Shown here in pieces: positions 13,458 through 22,470 of a stretch of DNA of 64,000 nt (position 1 is its first letter; every line of letters starts with the position of its first letter). The translations under genes were made by a program, and so were the position numbers. The DNA comes from Porphyrobacter sp. CACIAM 03H1. GTDB lineage: Bacteria; Pseudomonadota; Alphaproteobacteria; Sphingomonadales; Sphingomonadaceae. Below the pieces are notes generated by a model. The model was not told the DNA's origin. It ran no database searches and saw only the letters and a program-made list of their open reading frames with translations. Location: the NCBI RefSeq assembly GCF_002215495.1, contig NZ_CP021378.1, positions 3,178,659 to 3,242,658 on the forward strand. Reading direction: 5' to 3'.

Positions 13458-16235
13458 TCAGAAGTTCTTGCGTATCGTCAGGTTGAAGGTCCGCCCGTAG
13501 AGCTCGTGGCGGCTCGGGAAGGTGCCCACCTGCTGGCCGCCCGCGTTGAACAGGTCGTTCTCGGTCACGAAGGGCTCGTTGGTCAGGTTGAACACTTCCG
13601 CGAGGATCTGCACCCCGTTGAGGAAGCTGCCCTCGTTCGAGAAGGTGTAGCCGATCTGCGCATCGAGGATGGTTTCCGGCTGGGCCTGCGCACCCGAGAG
13701 CGAACCGTCGAAGTTCTGCACCTCGGACAGGAAGCCGTTGCGGTAGCGGGCCGCCAGCTTGGCGCGGAAGCCGTACTTTTCGTAGAACACGTCAGCCGAC
13801 CAGGTCACGTCCGAATAGCCGGGAATGGCGATCGGGTTGAAGTTCTGGTTCTGCACCTCGGCATCGGCATAGGTGACGCTGGCGAAGCCGCCGAACCCGT
13901 CGAGCGTGTCGCTGAAGTCGCCGAAGTTCAGGCGAACCGTGCCTTCCACGCCGGTGATCGTGCCGTCGGCGAAGTTGACCGGGCCGTTGAAGATCCCGGT
14001 CGCGACCTGCGGGTTGGCCTGCAGGAAGGCGCCCGCGCCGAAGTTCTGGATCGACTGGCTGAGATCGGTCAGCTCGCTGAAGTCGATGACCCAGTCCGAC
14101 AGGTCCTTGTGGAACGCCGCGAGGATGATCGCGGTGCCCGGCGAGAAGTACTTCTCGAAGGAGATGTCGTAGGAGGTCGACGAATAGGGCTGGAGCGCCG
14201 GGTTGCCGCCGCCGAGGTTGAAGCAGACCACCGAGGGCGGGTTGAAGGCGATCACCCGGTCGGGGCGCTGGTCGTTGTTGGTGTCGATGCAGCTCAGCGG
14301 GTTGAACCCGATGTTCTGGTTCGCCGTCATCTGGTCGAGCCGAGCGCGGGTGATAGTCTTGGCCGCGGCGAGACGGATGAAGGTGTCGGGCATGATCTCG
14401 AAGGCGAGGTTCATGCTCGGCAGCCAGTTGTCGTAGCTCGCCTCGACGGTGTTGATCCCGCCCGCGATCGTGCCGGTCGAACCCTGCTCGGTGTCGGCAT
14501 AGCGCAAGCCGATATTGCCGCGCACCGGAACCGAACCCAGATCGCCGTCGATGTTGGCTTGGATGTAGAAGTTGTGAATCTTCTCCTCGACCACCCACTG
14601 GGTGTCAAAGGTGGCCTTCTCGACGAGGTAGGTGCCGTCGGTCAGGAAGCTCGACGGGTCATAGGCAAGGATGTCCATGCCCAGGCTCTTGGTGTCGGTC
14701 GAGCCGACGATGGCGCCGGTCGGCACCCGCAGCCCGTTGCCGAAGGCGGGGGTGGGACGCAGGAAGCTCTCGTTCGAATCGAAGCTCTTCTGGCGGTCGG
14801 TGTAGAGCCAGCCGACGGTGATGCGGTCGATGAAGCCGCCGTCGAACTCCCAGTAGGTCTCGGCGCGCAGCTGGTGCAGCTCGTCCTCGATGATCGGCTG
14901 CTTGATGAAGCCGACCTGGCCCCAGCCGCCCGGATCGGTGAGCAGGACGTTGGCCGGGTTGGTGTAATCGACCTGGCTGGCGATGGTGTACTGGCCGTCA
15001 TCCGGGAAGGTGAAGGTCAGGCGATCCTGCAGGCCCGAACGCGCGCGGCCGGTGCCGGCATAGCTTTCGTAGTCGATGTCGTTGCGGTCGAGGGTCGAGT
15101 AGCCGTAGTCGAGCACGAAGCCGAGGTTGTCGGTCGCCTTCCACTCCATGTTGCCGCCCAGCGCGAAGATCTCGCTGTCGGCACCCTCGGTGTCGGTGCG
15201 CAGGATCGGCACGACCGCGCTGTAGGTGGCGCTGTCGGCGAAGGGCCCGCTGCCCTGCGCGCCGACGAAGCTCGCGCCGCTCCACGAGGCGATCGGGGTT
15301 TCGGTCCCGCGGAAGATGCCGCTGTCGGTGGTGTTGGTGTAGAAGCCGTCGAGGGTCAGCGAGAAGCTGTCGCTCGGCTCGAACTGCAGGCTGCCCGCGA
15401 CCGAGGTGCGTTCGAAGTTGCGGCTGACGACACCCTGACGCGGGTTGTCGGCGGGGTAGATCACGCCGCCCGGGGTGCGGGCGATCTGGAACTGGTTGGT
15501 CTTCAGCTCGCGGCTGATGAACTGGGTCGGGATCGACTGGATCGTGGCACCCAGCGACCAGCCGATGGTGCCGTCGGCGTTCTGGTCGATGTAGCTGCCG
15601 AAGAAGCGGTAGCCGTCCGAGGCGAAATCGGGGTTGAGCGAGCCGCTGTCGTTGATCGTGTAGGTGCCCGACACGGTGATCTGGCGCTTGTTCGAATCCA
15701 GCGGACGGATGGTGCGCAGGTCGACCGCGCCGGCGATGCCGATCGCGGCGAGCTGGGCGTCACCGGTCTTGTAGACCACGCCCTGGCCGATCAGTTCCGA
15801 GGGGAACTGGTCGAATTCGATGCCGCGGTTGTTGCCCGCCGAGACAATCTCGCGGCCGTTGAGAAGCGAGAGCGAGAAGTCCGGGCCGAGGCCGCGGATC
15901 GAGATCTGCTGCGAGCGGCCGCGCACGCGCTGGGCGGTCACGCCGGGCAGGCGGGCGAGGGTGTCGGCGATCGACTGGTCGGGTAGCAGGCCGATGTCTT
16001 CGGCCGCGATCACTTCGACGATCGAGGTGGCGTTGCGCTTGGCATCGAGCGAGGACTGGATCGACCCGCGGATACCGGTGACGACGATCGCGTCTTCACC
16101 CTGGCCCTCGGCGACGGCCGCCTTTTCCTCGTCGGTCTCCTGCGCCATCACCGGCGCACCGGTGGCGGTCAGCGCAAGAAAGGTCGCGGCCCCGCAAAGC
16201 AGGCGCGCGCTACGATTGATCCCGTTCATTCTCAT
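13458..16235 (-). CDS. TonB-dependent outer-membrane receptor (maltodextrin uptake)
   Basis: A 925-aa protein with a signal peptide ending at VMAQE, a TonB-box-like AIVVTG at about 50, a plug domain (IADTLARLPGVTAQRVRGR and SIRGLGPDFSLSLLNGREI) and a long beta-barrel ending in the terminal aromatic residue F expected for Bam recognition. The start is ATG 16235 or 16229. The position inside a starch locus between two glucan operons points to uptake of maltooligosaccharides, like MalA of Caulobacter. No SusD-like lipoprotein is present, as usual for proteobacterial systems. Confidence 0.92.
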   Translation of the reverse strand: MRMNGINRSARLLCGAATFLALTATGAPVMAQETDEEKAAVAEGQGEDAIVVTGIRGSIQSSLDAKRNATSIVEVIAAEDIGLLPDQSIADTLARLPGVTAQRVRGRSQQISIRGLGPDFSLSLLNGREIVSAGNNRGIEFDQFPSELIGQGVVYKTGDAQLAAIGIAGAVDLRTIRPLDSNKRQITVSGTYTINDSGSLNPDFASDGYRFFGSYIDQNADGTIGWSLGATIQSIPTQFISRELKTNQFQIARTPGGVIYPADNPRQGVVSRNFERTSVAGSLQFEPSDSFSLTLDGFYTNTTDSGIFRGTETPIASWSGASFVGAQGSGPFADSATYSAVVPILRTDTEGADSEIFALGGNMEWKATDNLGFVLDYGYSTLDRNDIDYESYAGTGRARSGLQDRLTFTFPDDGQYTIASQVDYTNPANVLLTDPGGWGQVGFIKQPIIEDELHQLRAETYWEFDGGFIDRITVGWLYTDRQKSFDSNESFLRPTPAFGNGLRVPTGAIVGSTDTKSLGMDILAYDPSSFLTDGTYLVEKATFDTQWVVEEKIHNFYIQANIDGDLGSVPVRGNIGLRYADTEQGSTGTIAGGINTVEASYDNWLPSMNLAFEIMPDTFIRLAAAKTITRARLDQMTANQNIGFNPLSCIDTNNDQRPDRVIAFNPPSVVCFNLGGGNPALQPYSSTSYDISFEKYFSPGTAIILAAFHKDLSDWVIDFSELTDLSQSIQNFGAGAFLQANPQVATGIFNGPVNFADGTITGVEGTVRLNFGDFSDTLDGFGGFASVTYADAEVQNQNFNPIAIPGYSDVTWSADVFYEKYGFRAKLAARYRNGFLSEVQNFDGSLSGAQAQPETILDAQIGYTFSNEGSFLNGVQILAEVFNLTNEPFVTENDLFNAGGQQVGTFPSRHELYGRTFNLTIRKNF

Positions 16236-16608
16236 CAGAAGTCCCCTCCCGCTAGCGCCGCTGTTCGTGCGCTTTTGCAGGTTTTTTCATAGCCCATGCC
16301 GGAGCGCAGGTAAATCGCCAAATGGCAGTAGTGTGACGCGGCCGTGGATTGGCCTATTTATAATTTTATTTCAAGTGCTTGTCTGCGCCTGCCCGCACGA
16401 CTTCTGGCCGTGGCCGCGTTTGAGCGAGCGCAAATGTTGCCCTATGGACACAGTTTTCGCATTTGCCGCATCGCAGCATGATTTCCGGAGCGCCCGCGCC
16501 AGGCGGCGGTGGAGGCACCTGCCTTCCGAACCCGCATTTTCCCTCACATTAACAGATGCTTGTGCAACAACCTTGGAGTGACGTCCCGACTTTGTTAGGC
16601 TCCGCGAC
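16236..16608. promoter_or_regulatory. Divergent region between TonB receptor and DUF6445-like gene
   Basis: A 373-bp gap without genes. An AT-rich patch (TTTATAATTTTATTTC around 16355-16371) and a TTTTGCAGG stretch near 16275 stand out from the GC-rich background and may belong to the receptor promoter. No firm -35/-10 assignment is possible by eye. Confidence 0.45.
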
Positions 16609-17364
16609 ATGGCCACACAGCCCGCCCCGCCCCGGCATAGACCTCCGCAAGGATGGGCAATCGCACCTGCCGTGCCGCAGGTCGGCGTTTTTGCATCCGG
16701 CAATCAACCACTTATCAGCGTCGAGAACTTTCTGGAGAACCCGGAGCACGCGATCTTGCAGGCCTGTTTGCAAAAATTTGCAAAAATCACGCCCCAGTAC
16801 CCGGGCGTGCGCGCCGCGCTCGATCCGGCGGTGTGCCGGGCTTGGCTCGGAGTGCTCTCTCCCCTGCTCGATCAGTGGTTTGGCGGCGACGGGCGGCCCT
16901 GGGCGATGCAGGCGTGGTATTCGCTGGTGACGACCCCGCCCGCCGCCCTCGCCCCGATCCAGCGCCTGCCCCATGTCGACGGCACCGATCCGCAGCAGAT
17001 CGCGATGATGCTCTACCTCCACCGCACCGGGCACGGGGGGACGGCCTTCTTCCGCCACCGGGCGACGGGCTTCGAGTCGCTCACCGCCGAAACCTATCTG
17101 CGCTATGCCGCCGCGGTGCAGGACGAGGTGGCGCGCGCGGGCCTGCCGTCCGCCGCCTACCCGACCGACGGTGCCCCCAATTTCGAGCGCATCCATGTCG
17201 CCGTGGGGACCTTCAACAGCGCGATCTTCTATCGCGGCAACATCCTCCACAGTGGGGTGATCGACAACTCCGCCCCCCTGAGCGCCGACCCCCGCGAGGG
17301 CCGGCTGACGATCAACGCCTTCTTCCGCCCTGTTCCGGGCCGAGAGGCACAAGCAACGGGATGA
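16609..17364 (+). CDS. DUF6445-like protein (putative 2-oxoglutarate/iron oxygenase fold)
   Basis: A 251-aa soluble protein. YPGVRA at about 64-69, HVDGTDPQQIAMMLYLH and a late H in LHSGVID resemble the DUF6445 family, which tends to accompany tryptophan-halogenase-like genes and TonB receptors; HVD plus a distal H suggests a 2-His-1-carboxylate site. The stop overlaps the next halogenase start (ATGA), so the two are co-translated. Codons 53-60 are strikingly AT-rich because they encode two copies of TTTGCAAAAA, probably an intragenic operator. The biochemical role is unknown. Confidence 0.7.
   Translation: MATQPAPPRHRPPQGWAIAPAVPQVGVFASGNQPLISVENFLENPEHAILQACLQKFAKITPQYPGVRAALDPAVCRAWLGVLSPLLDQWFGGDGRPWAMQAWYSLVTTPPAALAPIQRLPHVDGTDPQQIAMMLYLHRTGHGGTAFFRHRATGFESLTAETYLRYAAAVQDEVARAGLPSAAYPTDGAPNFERIHVAVGTFNSAIFYRGNILHSGVIDNSAPLSADPREGRLTINAFFRPVPGREAQATG
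16767..16786. promoter_or_regulatory. Tandem TTTGCAAAAA repeat inside a coding sequence
   Basis: Two exact 10-bp copies back to back (TTTGCAAAAA twice) lie about 158 bp inside the DUF6445-like gene. They contain the same 14-mer as the site at 7061. The codons used (TTG, CAA, AAA, TTT, GCA, AAA) are rare in this GC-rich window, which argues for selection on the DNA rather than on the protein. Confidence 0.5.
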
Positions 17365-18893
17365 ATGCCATGGACCGGCCCGAGGTGAGGAAACTGGTGA
17401 TCGTCGGCGGGGGCACCGCCGGGTGGATCACCGCGGCGGCCTTCGCGCGGCTGCTGGGCCAGCGTTTGCAGATCGAGCTGGTCGAGAGCGAGGCGATCGG
17501 CACGGTGGGCGTGGGCGAGGCGACGATCCCGCAGATCATCCGGCTGAACGCGATCCTCGGGCTCGACGAGAACGCCTTTCTCTCCGCCACATCGGGCACC
17601 TTCAAGCTCGGGATCGAGTTCGTCGACTGGGGCCGCAAGGGCAGCCGCTATCTCCACACCTTCGGCGACACGGGGATGACCCTCGCCAATGTCGCCTTCC
17701 ACCACCACTGGCGCCGCAGCGCCGGGACCGCCCCCGATCCGAAGGGGCTGTGGGACTTCTCGCTCCACCAGCTGGCGGCGGACCAGGCGCGCTTCGGGAA
17801 GCTCGACCGGGTCGGCAACACCGCGATGACCGGCCTTGCCTATGCCTACCACTTCGATGCCAGCCGCTATGCCCTGTTCCTGCGCGACTATGCCGAAGGG
17901 CGCGGCGTGACCCGCACCGAGAGCATCGTCGAGAGCGTCGCGCGCGACGGGGAGAGCGGCGACATCCGCTCGATCACGCTGAAGGGCGGCAAGGAGGTCG
18001 CGGGCGACTTCTTCATCGACTGCACCGGCTTCCGAGCGCTGCTCTTGGGCGAGACGCTGGGGGTGGGCTACCGCGACTGGTCGAAATGGCTCCCCTGCGA
18101 CCGCGCGCTCGCCGTGCCGTCAGAACGGTTGCCGGTGCTGGTGCCCTATACCCGCGCGACCGCGAGGGACGCGGGCTGGCAGTGGCGCATCCCCTTGCAG
18201 CACCGCACCGGCAACGGGCACGTTTATTCCTCGGGCTTCGCCACCGACGATGCGGCGGCCGACCTGCTGATGGCAGGGCTCGACACCCGGGCGCTCGGCG
18301 ATCCGCGCCCGATCCGCTTCACCACCGGACGGCGCGAGGCCTTCTGGGCGCACAACTGCGCCGCGATCGGCCTGTCGAGCGGCTTCCTCGAACCGCTCGA
18401 ATCGACCTCGATTCACCTGATCCAGTCGCATGTCAGCCGGCTGATCCAGCTCTTCCCCCGCGCCGGCGACCCGTCCGCGATGCGCGCCGAATACAACCGG
18501 CGCTGCGAGGAGGAATTCGCGCAGATCCGCGATTTCCTGATCCTGCACTACCACCGGACCGACCGCGAGGACACGGAGTTCTGGCGCTTTTGCAAGCACA
18601 TGGATGTGCCCGACAGCCTCACCCACAAGATCGCGCTGTTCGCCTCCTCGGGCCGGGTAGGGCGCGACGTGGACGATCTGTTCCGCGATGCGAGCTGGGT
18701 GCAGGTGATGCTCGGCCAGGGGATCGTGCCGGCGGATTACGATCCGATGGCCGACCAGCTGAGCGAAGCGCAGCTCGCTGAGTTCCTCGCCAACCTCAGG
18801 ATGCTGATCGCCCGCGCCGTCGGTACGCTGCCGACCCACGAGGAATATCTCGCGCGCCACTGCCCCGCCGACGCGAGCCTTCTGGCGGCGTGA
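17361..18893 (+). CDS. Tryptophan-halogenase-like flavoprotein 2
   Basis: A 510-aa paralogue of the protein at 11778; ATG 17361 overlaps the previous stop (ATGA). It has the same landmarks: GGGTAGW (16-22), K82 in [22 protein letters not shown] and FLEPLESTSIHLIQ. The pair flanks the TonB receptor gene on both sides. The shared motifs suggest both are active FAD enzymes. Halogenation is the family reaction; the true substrate is unknown. Confidence 0.85.
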   Translation: MNAMDRPEVRKLVIVGGGTAGWITAAAFARLLGQRLQIELVESEAIGTVGVGEATIPQIIRLNAILGLDENAFLSATSGTFKLGIEFVDWGRKGSRYLHTFGDTGMTLANVAFHHHWRRSAGTAPDPKGLWDFSLHQLAADQARFGKLDRVGNTAMTGLAYAYHFDASRYALFLRDYAEGRGVTRTESIVESVARDGESGDIRSITLKGGKEVAGDFFIDCTGFRALLLGETLGVGYRDWSKWLPCDRALAVPSERLPVLVPYTRATARDAGWQWRIPLQHRTGNGHVYSSGFATDDAAADLLMAGLDTRALGDPRPIRFTTGRREAFWAHNCAAIGLSSGFLEPLESTSIHLIQSHVSRLIQLFPRAGDPSAMRAEYNRRCEEEFAQIRDFLILHYHRTDREDTEFWRFCKHMDVPDSLTHKIALFASSGRVGRDVDDLFRDASWVQVMLGQGIVPADYDPMADQLSEAQLAEFLANLRMLIARAVGTLPTHEEYLARHCPADASLLAA

Positions 18894-18921
18894 CGCCGCG
18901 CACCGGGCAGGCAAAGAAAAA

Positions 18922-18947
18922 GGGCGGCGCAGACACCTGCACCGCCC
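18922..18947. terminator. Bidirectional terminator between convergent genes
   Basis: GGGCGG and CCGCCC flank GCAG/CTGC arms around ACAC. The stem is preceded by AAAGAAAAA and followed by GTTTTTCC, so it has a T-run in both directions. It serves the halogenase gene ending at 18893 and the cytochrome gene ending at 18978. Confidence 0.85.
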
Positions 18948-18977
18948 GTTTTTCCTGTGGCCGCGAGGGCCCGCCGA

Positions 18978-19487
18978 TTACTTCGACTGCTGCTCGAGGT
19001 AGGCGACGAGGTCCGCGCGCTTCTGGTCGTCCTTGACGCCCGGGAAGGCCATCTTGGTGCCCGGCACGTAGGCCTTCGGGTCCTTGAGGTAGTCGAACAG
19101 CACGTCCGGCGTCCAGGTGATGCCGCTGTTCTTGTTGGCGTCCGAGTAGGAGAAGCCGGCGACCGTGCCGGCCTTGCGGCCCACGACCTTGTGCAGCGAC
19201 GGGCCCACGCGGTTCACGCCTTCGTCGAACACGTGGCAGGTGCGGCACGCGGCGAAGACCTTCTCGCCCGAAGCCGGATCGCCGGTGAAGCTGGCATAGG
19301 TCACCGCGCCGCCGGCAGGCGCCGCAGCGGCGGCATCGGCCGGGGTTTCGGTCGCAGCCGGAGTCTCGGCCGGAGCCATCTCGGTCGCTGCCGGAGCTTC
19401 GGCTTCCTCGGCCTGCTTGCCGCCGCAAGCCGAAAGGGTGGCAAGGCTCGCCAGCGCGGCCGCGCCCATCAGGAAATTACGCTTCAT
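18978..19487 (-). CDS. Lipoprotein cytochrome c, class I
   Basis: A 169-aa protein. ATG 19487 is preceded by AGAGGA; a longer frame from TTG 19508 is less likely. A lipobox LSAC puts the lipid-modified cysteine at C21. An Ala/Pro/Glu/Thr-rich linker (25-60) tethers a mitochondrial-type cytochrome domain with heme site CRTCH (81-85) and distal ligand M146 in GTKMAFPGV. It is a membrane-anchored, periplasm-facing electron carrier similar to cytochrome c2/CycM types feeding terminal oxidases. It is a single-gene unit. Confidence 0.9.
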   Translation of the reverse strand: MKRNFLMGAAALASLATLSACGGKQAEEAEAPAATEMAPAETPAATETPADAAAAAPAGGAVTYASFTGDPASGEKVFAACRTCHVFDEGVNRVGPSLHKVVGRKAGTVAGFSYSDANKNSGITWTPDVLFDYLKDPKAYVPGTKMAFPGVKDDQKRADLVAYLEQQSK

Positions 19488-19680
19488 GGTCGTTTGTCCT
19501 CTGAACAAGATGTTCCTCCCGCATCCCAGCGGGGCTTAACCCAGAATTTCGGGCATGGAAAGCGGGACTTCACCTGCGCACAAGGCCCTCTCCCCAGACA
19601 CCGCAAAGACCCCAACGCACGGCCGGGCAAAGGGTTTCCCGCCGCGTTGCGGGAAAGTTGCCTTGGGCTCCGGGGGCGCT

Positions 19681-20505
19681 ATGTTCGCGCGCATGAAAAA
19701 CCTGCCCTGGCACACCAAGCTCGTCCTCGCCCTCATGGCGTTCGTCCCGCTCTATTTCATGATCGCCGCGCTCGGCACCAAGATCGGGATATGGGACTGG
19801 AAGCTCGGGCTGATGACCCTGACGCTGGGCGGCGGGATGATCCTCCTAGGGATCGCTGCGCTGGCGGCGCTGGTCTCGCTGGTCCTGGGCGTGCGCGCCA
19901 AGCCGCGGCGCAACGGGGTGCTGGCGGCGGCGATCATCGGCCTGCTGGTGCCCGCCGCCGCGCTGGCGGTGTTCCTCGGCATGGGCGGCAAGGCGGCCGG
20001 CAACCCGATCCACGACATTTCCACCGACACCGGCAACCCGCCGGCCTTTTCCGAAAGCACGATGGCCGCGCGCGAGGCGGCGGGGGCCAATCCGCTGAGC
20101 GACTACCAGGTGCCGCTCAGCCAGCTGCCGCTCTATGCCGAGCGCACCCCGCCCGAACTGGCGGTCAAGAGCCACGCGCAGATCATCACCGCCCGTCCCG
20201 ACCGCCCCGCCCCGCTGCCGCTGGGCGGCGCGAGCAAGGCGGAAGGCACGGCGGCGGTTGCGGCGGCGATGGCGGCGATGGGGCTGACCGAGATCCGCCA
20301 GGACGCCGCCACCGGCACGGTCGAGGGCGTGGCGGAAAGCTTCTGGTTCGGCTTCAAGGACGATGTCGTGGCGCGCGTGGGCGATGCGCAGATCGATTTC
20401 CGCTCGGTCAGCCGGGTCGGGATCAGCGATCTCGGCGCCAACACCGCGCGCATCGCCGAACTGCGCCAGCGCACCGAGGCGCTGCTGGGCGCGGCGAGCC
20501 GCTAA
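19681..20505 (+). CDS. DUF1499-like membrane protein
   Basis: A 274-aa protein, or 270 aa if ATG 19693 is used. Three or so hydrophobic segments lie at about 15-105 of the protein, followed by a soluble domain of about 110 residues with AESFWFGFKDDVVARV and IDFRSVSRVGISDLGANTARIAELR. The latter resembles the DUF1499 ending in which SRVG.SDLG.N..RI is conserved. The function is unknown. It converges with and overlaps the CDP-alcohol transferase gene by four bases. Confidence 0.7.
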   Translation: MFARMKNLPWHTKLVLALMAFVPLYFMIAALGTKIGIWDWKLGLMTLTLGGGMILLGIAALAALVSLVLGVRAKPRRNGVLAAAIIGLLVPAAALAVFLGMGGKAAGNPIHDISTDTGNPPAFSESTMAAREAAGANPLSDYQVPLSQLPLYAERTPPELAVKSHAQIITARPDRPAPLPLGGASKAEGTAAVAAAMAAMGLTEIRQDAATGTVEGVAESFWFGFKDDVVARVGDAQIDFRSVSRVGISDLGANTARIAELRQRTEALLGAASR

Positions 20506-21107
20506 CCCACGAAGGCCCGCACCGCCATCGCGCTGCGCTGCACGACGGTGAGGGCGCAAAGCCCCGCATAGCCGAGCGCCAGCACCGGGAACCACGCGGG
20601 CGCGAGGCACATGGCGATGAACACCGCGATGGTCTCGGCCCCTTCGGCAAGGCCGGTCGAATAGAAGAAGCTCTTCTTCCCGTGCGCCTCGGTCTCGGCC
20701 CCGCGCTTGGCGGCGATGACCGCAAAGGCGAGGAAGCTCACCCCCGTCAGCACGAAGCTTGCGACCAAGACCAGCGCGGGCACGGCATTGGCGGGCGCCA
20801 GCACCCCGAAGCCGACCGGCACGCTCACGTAGAAGGCGAAATCAGCGACGATGTCAAAATAGCCGCCGAGATCGCTCGGCCCGCGCGCCCGGGCCACCGC
20901 CCCGTCGAGCCCGTCGGCGAGGCGGTTGGCGAGGATCAGCGCAAGGCCCCAGCCGATCTGGCCGAAGGCGATGGCCGCCGCGCCCGCGAGCCCCAGCGCG
21001 AGACCGGTAAAGGTCAGCCCGTTGGCGGTGACGCCCGCCGCCGCCAGCGCACGCCCGGCGGCGTTGAGAGGAGGGTCGATCAGCGGGCGGAGCTTCGCGT
21101 CGAACAT
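20502..21107 (-). CDS. CDP-alcohol phosphatidyltransferase family protein
   Basis: A 201-aa membrane protein with about six hydrophobic helices. The signature DGLDGAVARARGPSDLGGYF followed by DIVAD provides the metal-binding aspartates of the family (DGx2ARx8Gx3Dx3D). It makes a phospholipid by transfer from a CDP-linked donor to an alcohol. The alcohol acceptor cannot be told; the short length resembles PgsA/PssA-like members. It lies 10 bp after the nucleoside transporter gene on the same strand. Confidence 0.88.
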   Translation of the reverse strand: MFDAKLRPLIDPPLNAAGRALAAAGVTANGLTFTGLALGLAGAAAIAFGQIGWGLALILANRLADGLDGAVARARGPSDLGGYFDIVADFAFYVSVPVGFGVLAPANAVPALVLVASFVLTGVSFLAFAVIAAKRGAETEAHGKKSFFYSTGLAEGAETIAVFIAMCLAPAWFPVLALGYAGLCALTVVQRSAMAVRAFVG

Positions 21108-21117
21108 CGCGTCCCCC

Positions 21118-22389
21118 TCACCACGTCACCAGCCCGATCCACGCGCCGGTCATGGCGGTGGCGAGGTTGCCGCCGATCCAGCTCTTCATGCCCAGCCCCG
21201 CCGCCTCGGCGCGGCGCTCCGGGCAGAGCGTGCCGATGGTCGAGACCAGCAGGCCGACGCTGGCGAGGTTGGCGACGCCGCACAGGGCATAGGTGACGAT
21301 CAGCTGACTGCGCGGCCCCAGCGTTCCTGCCGGCAGGGCCGCAAGTTCGAGATAGGCGACATATTCGTTGAGCACCGCCTTGGTCCCCATCAATGCGCCT
21401 GCCGCCTGCGCCTCGGCCCAGGGGACGCCGATCAGCCACATCAGCGGGGCCAGCGCCCAGCCGAAGATGCGCTTCAGCGTCAGAGCCTCGCCCTCGACCA
21501 GCGGCAGCAACGCCAGCGCCATGTCGACCAGCGCGACGAGGGCGAAGACGGTGATGATGACGGCGATCACCGCGAGGAACAGCTGCATCCCGTCCATCGT
21601 GCCCTTGATGACCGCATCGATGCTGCTCGCATAGCCGAGGTCCGAAGCCTCGCCGTCGACCTCGGTCGCGCTCTCATCGGGGGTGCCCGGCACCATCAGC
21701 CGGGCGACGAGCAGCGCCGCCGGCAGCGAGATCAGCGAGGCGGCGATCATGTGCCCGGTCGCATCGGGCACCACGGCGCGCAGGGTGGTGGCATAGAGCA
21801 CCAGGATCGCGCCCGAGATGGTCGCCATCGTCAGGGTCATGATCTGGAACAGCTCGGCGCGGCTGACCCTGCCGAACCACGCGCGGGTGACGAGCGGCGC
21901 CTCGACCACGCCGAGAAAGACGCTCGCCCCGCCCGACAGGCCGACCACGCCCGATACGCCGAGCGAGCGCCGCAGGAGGAAGGAGAGGCAGTTCACGATC
22001 CAGCGCAGCACCCCCCAGTGCCACAGCAGCGCGGCCAGCGCCGAGAAGACGATCACCAGCGGCAGGATCTGGAAGGCGATCACCAGCGGCGGCTGCGCGC
22101 CCTCCCTGAGGGCGAAGGGCAGCTCCGCCCCGCCGAGATAGCCGAACATGTAGGACGAACCCTTGAGCGTCGCCTGCTCCACCGCGGCGACCGCATCGTT
22201 GGCGAGGCCGACCGCCGCCCAGATCGCCGGCACGCGCACGATCAGCACCGCCAACACGCCCTGAAGCGCCAGCGCGCCCGCCATCCAGCGCCAGCCGGGC
22301 AGGCGCGCGCGGTTCTCGCTGAAAGCCCAGGCAAGGCCCATCAGCGCGGCAAGGCCGATGATCCCGCGCAGCTGGTCGAACAGTTCCAA
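21118..22389 (-). CDS. Concentrative nucleoside transporter (CNT/NupC family)
   Basis: A 423-aa polytopic protein with several hydrophobic segments. GVVEAPLVTRAW, LVASLISLPAAL-like and GTKAVLNEYVAYLEL are typical CNT motifs that form the nucleoside and sodium/proton sites. The start is read as TTG 22389, closely preceded by GAGGGGGA; the nearby ATG is out of frame. Nucleoside uptake is predicted. Confidence 0.88.
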   Translation of the reverse strand: MELFDQLRGIIGLAALMGLAWAFSENRARLPGWRWMAGALALQGVLAVLIVRVPAIWAAVGLANDAVAAVEQATLKGSSYMFGYLGGAELPFALREGAQPPLVIAFQILPLVIVFSALAALLWHWGVLRWIVNCLSFLLRRSLGVSGVVGLSGGASVFLGVVEAPLVTRAWFGRVSRAELFQIMTLTMATISGAILVLYATTLRAVVPDATGHMIAASLISLPAALLVARLMVPGTPDESATEVDGEASDLGYASSIDAVIKGTMDGMQLFLAVIAVIITVFALVALVDMALALLPLVEGEALTLKRIFGWALAPLMWLIGVPWAEAQAAGALMGTKAVLNEYVAYLELAALPAGTLGPRSQLIVTYALCGVANLASVGLLVSTIGTLCPERRAEAAGLGMKSWIGGNLATAMTGAWIGLVTW

Positions 22390-22470
22390 GACATCCCCCT
22401 CATGCGGTCAGCCCCGCCCTTCTTGCCGAAGACGCGGCCCAACGCCAGCCTGCCCGGCGCAGCCCGCCGG

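Noticed and set aside
13437..15986. An 849-codon open frame on the plus strand
   Set aside because: It lies antisense to the TonB receptor gene, which has a signal peptide, plug and barrel motifs and its own terminator.
18586..18600. CTTTTGCAAGCAC as another operator of the TTTGCAAAAA type
   Set aside because: Only a partial match, inside ordinary coding sequence (FCKHM) with no second unit.
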